Below are positions 59,944-64,000 of a DNA stretch of 64,000 bases, one piece after another. Within the stretch, counting starts at the first letter, position 1. Every line of letters begins with the position of its first letter. Made by a program: the position numbers and the translations under genes. Origin of the DNA: Ga0077553 sp038215275 (GTDB taxonomy: Bacteria > Acidobacteriota > Terriglobia > Bryobacterales > Bryobacteraceae); the NCBI GenBank assembly GCA_038215275.1, contig JBBQRA010000002.1:1-64000 (forward strand), written 5' to 3'. Below the pieces are notes generated by a model. The model was not told the DNA's origin, searched no databases, and saw nothing but the letters and a program-made list of their open reading frames with translations.

Positions 59944-60632
59944 ACTATCTCTCAACGGGCCTCACCACCCTTTTCATAGTCGGAGCGTTGCAGGCGATGC
60001 TGGGTGGGGCTTGGCACCGATTTCCGGTGCTTTTCGCTTATCTCTGTCTCACCTTCAGCTTGTCGGCACCGATGAGCATCGCGTTTCTAGTGTCGGGCGC
60101 CACTTGGACAGGGGTTAGCCGATCCGCGTACTGGATTCTTTCCCTCTCGATGCAATTGTGCGGGGTGGTTCTGCTGCTGGTGCTTACGCGGAAGGCCGGG
60201 GAGTTGCGGCCCGACATCCGGCGGACTGTGACGTTGATGTCCCTTGCATTCTTGGTCGCGCTCTTGGGATCCGGCGCGTGGCATTACGAAGTATTTGCGT
60301 CCGGTTTGCCAAACCGGTGGATGACGTTCGTCAGCCGGGACGTCGCTTTCGTTTCCGCTGGCATGAATTTGGTGCTATGGACGTTCCTGTTGTCGAACCG
60401 CAAGCGGGATCAGACAATCCTTTTGATCAGTGCCGGGCTGGGGTTGCAGTGCACGATTGACGCGATGGGTCATGCGCTCCGGTTCTTCCCGAACGAGGTG
60501 AAGGATGTGGGCAATCTGGTGATTTCGGCAGGAAGCATTTTGACGAGCTATGTCTGGTATCGGATCTTTCAACCGGTGGCGATCCGTCCAGATGGGGACA
60601 TGCGAACGGCGCGTAATCCCTTGGATCAGTGA
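59931..60632 (+). CDS. Membrane protein of about seven helices
   Basis: 233 residues from GTG 59931 with GAGGAG 7 bases ahead. Repeated hydrophobic segments (for example LTTLFIVGALQAMLGG, LFAYLCLTFSLSA, ILSLSMQLCGVVLLLVL) span most of the protein, with a polar loop VFASGLPNRWMTF and a positively charged C-terminus. No recognised family. Its expression is probably affected by the hairpin at 59882-59943. Possible function could relate to the peptide encoded before it, but the evidence is only position. Confidence 0.55.
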   Translation: MTFFYYLSTGLTTLFIVGALQAMLGGAWHRFPVLFAYLCLTFSLSAPMSIAFLVSGATWTGVSRSAYWILSLSMQLCGVVLLLVLTRKAGELRPDIRRTVTLMSLAFLVALLGSGAWHYEVFASGLPNRWMTFVSRDVAFVSAGMNLVLWTFLLSNRKRDQTILLISAGLGLQCTIDAMGHALRFFPNEVKDVGNLVISAGSILTSYVWYRIFQPVAIRPDGDMRTARNPLDQ

Positions 60633-60727
60633 GCTTACAGGTGTAGACTCAAGTAAAGGGTCTAAACCCCGCATTGATAAGTGTGTTCAGCGTCCGGGTT
60701 GTGACGCTGGCTGAAGGAGTCCCCTGA

Positions 60728-62062
60728 ATGGAACGTCGAGATTTTCTGATTAACGCCGGCAGCGCCGGCGCCGCACTCTCCGCCGCAGGTTCCGCTTTAG
60801 CGGCGAAGCCGGCCGCAAAAGGTGGCCGGGTAATCGGTGCCAATGACAAGATAAACGTCGGCGTCGTGGGCGTGGGCGGCCGTGGCCGCTACGTCGCCAA
60901 CGTCTTCGCGAAGCTAGGTGAACAGACTGGCAAATGTCAGATCGCGCAGGTTTGTGACGTTTATCAAAAGCGAGTGACCGAGTCAGCCGCGCGGTTTAAG
61001 TGCAAAGGCACGCTGGACTGGCGCGAAGTTGTCAACAATCCGGAAATCGACGCGGTCATTGTGGCGACCCCGGACCATTGGCATGCCAAAGTGGCTTTGG
61101 CCGCGATGGACAACGGCAAGGACGTTTACGTCGAAAAGCCGATGTGCCACACGGTGGAAGAAGTCAAGCAGTTAATGGACACTGTGAAGGAGACCAAGCG
61201 CGTCCTGCAGGTGGGTTCGCAGACGACTTCCGGCAACCAGTGGCATCAGGCGAAGAAGTATATTGCCGACGGCGCCATCGGCAAGATGTTGCTGAGCCAA
61301 GGTTCTTATCATCGCAATTCGATTGAAGGCGAATGGAACTGGCCGATCGACAAGGCAGCCGGTCCGGATGGCAAAGGCGAGGATTATATCGACTGGAAGA
61401 TGTGGCTGGGCAGCGCGACCAAGCGGCCCTACGACGCAGACCGCTTCTTCCGCTTCCGCAAATATTGGGACTATTCGGGCGGCATTGCGACCGACCTGTT
61501 TTTCCATGTGGTCGCGCCGATGAACATTTGCTGGACGAAGCCGCAATATCCGGCCCGGGTGATGGCCGGCGGCGGTATTTACGAGTTCAAAGATCGCGAA
61601 GTGCCGGATACGTTCAACCTGCTCGCCGACTACGAAGAGGGCCATTCGTTGGTGCTGAGTTCGTCGATGGCGAACTCGCAGCACATTCCGGGGCTGATCC
61701 GCGGCCATGAGGGCACGATCATCATGGTGGAGCACGGCCGATTCGAGGGCTTCTCTCCGTTTCTCACGTTGAAGCCGGAAGTGGCGGGCCGCGGCGAGAA
61801 CCGGAAGCCCATTGGCGGCGAGAAATACAAGTTCGGCGTGGAAGATGTGAAGATCCCGGTGAAGGATCTGAACACGATGGACACCCACGTCGGCAACTTC
61901 CTGGACTGCATGGTGAGCCGGGACAAGCCTACGCTGGACGTCGAGACGGCGGCGCACGCACAGGTGCTGATAACGATGGCCGTGCAGAGCTACCGGCAGG
62001 GCAAGGTGCTCTACTTCGACGAGCAGAAGTTCAAGATCGTCGAGAAAAACCCGAAGGCATAA
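60728..62062 (+). CDS. Gfo/Idh/MocA family oxidoreductase with Tat signal
   Basis: 444 residues. The N-terminus has a Tat motif (MERRDFLINAGSAGAALSAA). The Rossmann domain follows with VGVVGVGGRGRYVANVF, and VEKPMCHTVEE carries the Lys-Pro pair used in catalysis. The C-terminal beta domain includes QTTSGNQWHQAKKYI. Typical for secreted sugar dehydrogenases or aldose isomerases in Acidobacteria; substrate unknown. Followed by a terminator at 62085-62114. Confidence 0.92.
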   Translation: MERRDFLINAGSAGAALSAAGSALAAKPAAKGGRVIGANDKINVGVVGVGGRGRYVANVFAKLGEQTGKCQIAQVCDVYQKRVTESAARFKCKGTLDWREVVNNPEIDAVIVATPDHWHAKVALAAMDNGKDVYVEKPMCHTVEEVKQLMDTVKETKRVLQVGSQTTSGNQWHQAKKYIADGAIGKMLLSQGSYHRNSIEGEWNWPIDKAAGPDGKGEDYIDWKMWLGSATKRPYDADRFFRFRKYWDYSGGIATDLFFHVVAPMNICWTKPQYPARVMAGGGIYEFKDREVPDTFNLLADYEEGHSLVLSSSMANSQHIPGLIRGHEGTIIMVEHGRFEGFSPFLTLKPEVAGRGENRKPIGGEKYKFGVEDVKIPVKDLNTMDTHVGNFLDCMVSRDKPTLDVETAAHAQVLITMAVQSYRQGKVLYFDEQKFKIVEKNPKA

Positions 62063-62084
62063 CCGGCCTTCCCTCCGAAGAAAA

Positions 62085-62114
62085 AAGGCGCTGGCTTCGG
62101 CTAGCGCCTTTTTT
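62085..62114 (+). terminator. Bidirectional terminator between the oxidoreductase and aspS
   Basis: An 11-base-pair-class stem AAGGCGCTGGC (62085-62095) with GCTAGCGCCTT (62100-62110), TTCG loop and eight T. On the opposite strand the six A upstream become T, so it also serves aspS, which ends 12 bases away. Confidence 0.9.
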
Positions 62115-62125
62115 TATTGGGCTCG

Positions 62126-63919
62126 TTACTTCTTGGTGGCTAGACGGATGTGAAGATCGCGGAGGCTCTTTTCGGGAACCTCGCTCGGGGCCTCGCACAT
62201 CAGGTCCGTTCCCTTGGCGGTCTTGGGGAACGGGATGACATCGCGGAGGGACTTCTCGCCGGCGAGGATCATCACCAGGCGGTCGAGACCCAGCGCGATG
62301 CCGCCGTGGGGCGGAGCTCCGTGCTCAAGCGCTTCAAGCAGAAAGCCGAACTTAGTCTGGGCTTCTTCCATCGACATACCGAGCGAGCTGAACACCGCCG
62401 ATTGCACGTCTCGCCGATGAATCCGGATGGAGCCGGAGCCGAGTTCGGTGCCGTTCAGAACAATGTCGTACGACTTGGCGCGGCAACGGGCCGGATCCGC
62501 CGTTAACTTGTCGATGTCCTCGTCGTGCACCGAGGTAAACGGATGGTGAGCGGCGACCCAGCGCTTGTCTTCTTCGTCCCATTCAAACATCGGGAAGTCG
62601 AGCACCCAGAGGAAGCGGAAGTCGGTAGGATCAAGGAGTTTGTGGCGGTCGTTGAACTTCTGTCCGCAGTAGAGGCGAAGTTGGCCCGCGCCCTGGAGCA
62701 CTGTGTACTCCGGAATGGGCCCCTTCCCTTCCCCCACCCAGCCGGCCAGGATGAGAAGGTCATTTTCGCCAACGCCAGCGCGCTCGCGCACCTTTTCCAT
62801 GATCTCGGGAAAATCGCGTTCCAGGCGCTTCACGTCGTCGAAGACGCGCAGACCGCGCTCGACGCCGAACGCCTTGATCTCGTCGCGTTCGCGGCGGGCG
62901 ATGGGCCCCACGTTGGGGATGACGATGGCCGCGATGGGCAGACCCGGAGTGGCGAAGTTCTCGTCCACCGGGAAGAGGTCTTCAACGCAGTGGAACGGAG
63001 GCAGGCGAAGGTCCGGCTTGTCGATCCCGTAACTGCGCATAGCCTGGGCGTAGGTGAGACGCGGGAACGGAGCCTTGACGCCGGTGAAGCCGGCAACGGC
63101 GCACACCTTTTCAAGAAGCGGTTCGATGGTCGAGAAGATGGTCTCCTGCTGCGGGAAGCTCATCTCGAGATCGATCTGCGTGAACTCGGGCTGGCGATCG
63201 GCGCGGAGATCTTCGTCGCGGAAGCAACGGACGATCTGGAAGTACTTTTCAAAGCCGCTGATCATGAGCAACTGCTTGAAGATCTGCGGGGACTGCGGGA
63301 GGGCGTAGAATTCACCGGGGCTGATCCGGGACGGGACCAGGAAGTCGCGGGCGCCTTCGGGGGTCGACTTGGTCAGGTACGGCGTTTCAATTTCGAGGAA
63401 GCCTTGGCGGTAGAGCTCTTCGCGGATGGCGAAGCTGAGCTTCGAGCGCAGCATGATGTTGCGCTGCATGCGGGGGCGGCGGAGATCGACGTAGCGATAT
63501 TTGAGCCGGGCGTCCTCGCTGACGTCAACGTTCTCTTCCATGGGGAAGGGCGGCGTTTTGCTCTCGTTGAGGATCCAGATCTGGTCGGCGACGATTTCTA
63601 CTTCGCCCGTTGGAATCTCTGGGTTGATCGTGTCCTGGTCGCGTAGGACCACCTTGCCTTCAACGGCAATGACATACTCGCTGCGCAGCAATCCGGCCTT
63701 GGCGTGGACGGCGGCGAATTTTTCATCGGCTTCGAAAACAATCTGGGTGACGCCATCGCGGTCACGCAGATGGATGAAGATGATTCCGCCGAGGTCGCGG
63801 CGACGATGCACCCACCCCATGAGGAGCGAGCGGGAGCCAGCGTCGGAGGCGCGTAACTGACCGCAAGAATGGGTGCGGCGCAGCTCTCCCAGGAAATCCA
63901 AAGGTACTTGTTCAGGCAT
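62126..63919 (-). CDS. aspS: Aspartyl-tRNA synthetase, bacterial type
   Basis: 597 residues, the usual bacterial length with the GAD insertion. Anticodon-binding OB fold at residues 15-110 (LMGWVHRRRDLGGIIFIHLRDRDG), class II motifs FLEIETPYLTKSTPEGARDF, FRDEDLRADRQPEFTQIDLE and near the C-terminus GGIALGLDRLVMILAG. Charges tRNA-Asp (some bacterial forms also tRNA-Asn). The start MPEQVPLDFLGEL lacks an obvious SD. Converges with the oxidoreductase gene across the shared terminator. Confidence 0.97.
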   Translation of the reverse strand: MPEQVPLDFLGELRRTHSCGQLRASDAGSRSLLMGWVHRRRDLGGIIFIHLRDRDGVTQIVFEADEKFAAVHAKAGLLRSEYVIAVEGKVVLRDQDTINPEIPTGEVEIVADQIWILNESKTPPFPMEENVDVSEDARLKYRYVDLRRPRMQRNIMLRSKLSFAIREELYRQGFLEIETPYLTKSTPEGARDFLVPSRISPGEFYALPQSPQIFKQLLMISGFEKYFQIVRCFRDEDLRADRQPEFTQIDLEMSFPQQETIFSTIEPLLEKVCAVAGFTGVKAPFPRLTYAQAMRSYGIDKPDLRLPPFHCVEDLFPVDENFATPGLPIAAIVIPNVGPIARRERDEIKAFGVERGLRVFDDVKRLERDFPEIMEKVRERAGVGENDLLILAGWVGEGKGPIPEYTVLQGAGQLRLYCGQKFNDRHKLLDPTDFRFLWVLDFPMFEWDEEDKRWVAAHHPFTSVHDEDIDKLTADPARCRAKSYDIVLNGTELGSGSIRIHRRDVQSAVFSSLGMSMEEAQTKFGFLLEALEHGAPPHGGIALGLDRLVMILAGEKSLRDVIPFPKTAKGTDLMCEAPSEVPEKSLRDLHIRLATKK

Positions 63920-64000
63920 GGAAAGTTGAGGAAACGAAGCGAAGTGCCCCGAAAAAAGGCAATCTTCATAGTTTCGCAGATTGGTTCCGGCGGTGCACGT

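Overview
The window looks like a piece of a high-GC acidobacterial chromosome, probably from the Solibacter/Bryobacter relatives. That assignment is an inference from the gene families: Tat-exported TIM-barrel and Gfo/Idh/MocA proteins, a propeller-type hybrid histidine kinase, a selenoprotein peroxiredoxin and an attenuated ilv operon. There is no 16S rRNA gene here to confirm it.

Layout. Positions 1-13951 hold the structural half of a tailed-phage-like element, visibly less GC-rich than the rest: a gene end, a scaffold-like protein, a P22-type coat protein, head-tail and tail proteins, a tail assembly chaperone pair joined by a likely programmed -1 frameshift, two related distal tail proteins, a giant hub protein and a receptor-binding or hydrolase-like tail protein. 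No integrase, terminase, lysis or replication gene lies in the window. Positions 13991-19162 are the ilvB-ilvN-ilvC-cimA operon for isoleucine/valine synthesis by the citramalate route, preceded by a promoter, a valine-rich leader peptide and an attenuator. A tRNA-Arg(TCT) follows at 19184-19260.

Positions 19261-25391 are housekeeping and hypothetical genes (AI-2E family permease, ruvX, mltG, phzF-like, a 45-residue membrane microprotein). Positions 25358-32012 are a minus-strand guanidine/urea assimilation operon (two DUF1989 proteins, a biotin-dependent carboxylase, allophanate hydrolase), followed by acs and a divergent xylose-isomerase homologue. Positions 35488-41411 contain small membrane, TPR and mutarotase-like proteins and a response regulator-histidine kinase-STAS-nuoI gene string. 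A decayed gene and a homogentisate-dioxygenase-like protein that lacks its expected metal ligands follow (41418-42767), then an acyl-CoA synthetase divergent from an archaeal-type ornithine cyclodeaminase-queF-methyltransferase operon.

Positions 47821-48348 encode a peroxiredoxin whose catalytic cysteine codon is TGA, with a bacterial-SECIS-like hairpin just downstream: a strong selenoprotein candidate. A hybrid sensor kinase, a fasciclin protein and a pseudouridine synthase lead to a compact type III-A CRISPR effector module (csm1 without HD domain, csm2, csm3, csm4 broken by an in-frame TAG, csm5) that has no array, cas6, cas1/2 or csm6 in the window. Next come a GspA/ExeA-type ATPase behind paired palindromes and a secreted peptide made of five perfect 16-residue repeats behind a structured leader. 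A membrane protein whose start codon sits inside a terminator-like hairpin, a Tat-exported oxidoreductase and aspS close the window.

The most unusual signals are the selenoprotein, the ilv attenuator leader peptide, the A AAA AAC frameshift site, the reduced and damaged Csm locus, and the repeat peptide with its RNA structures.
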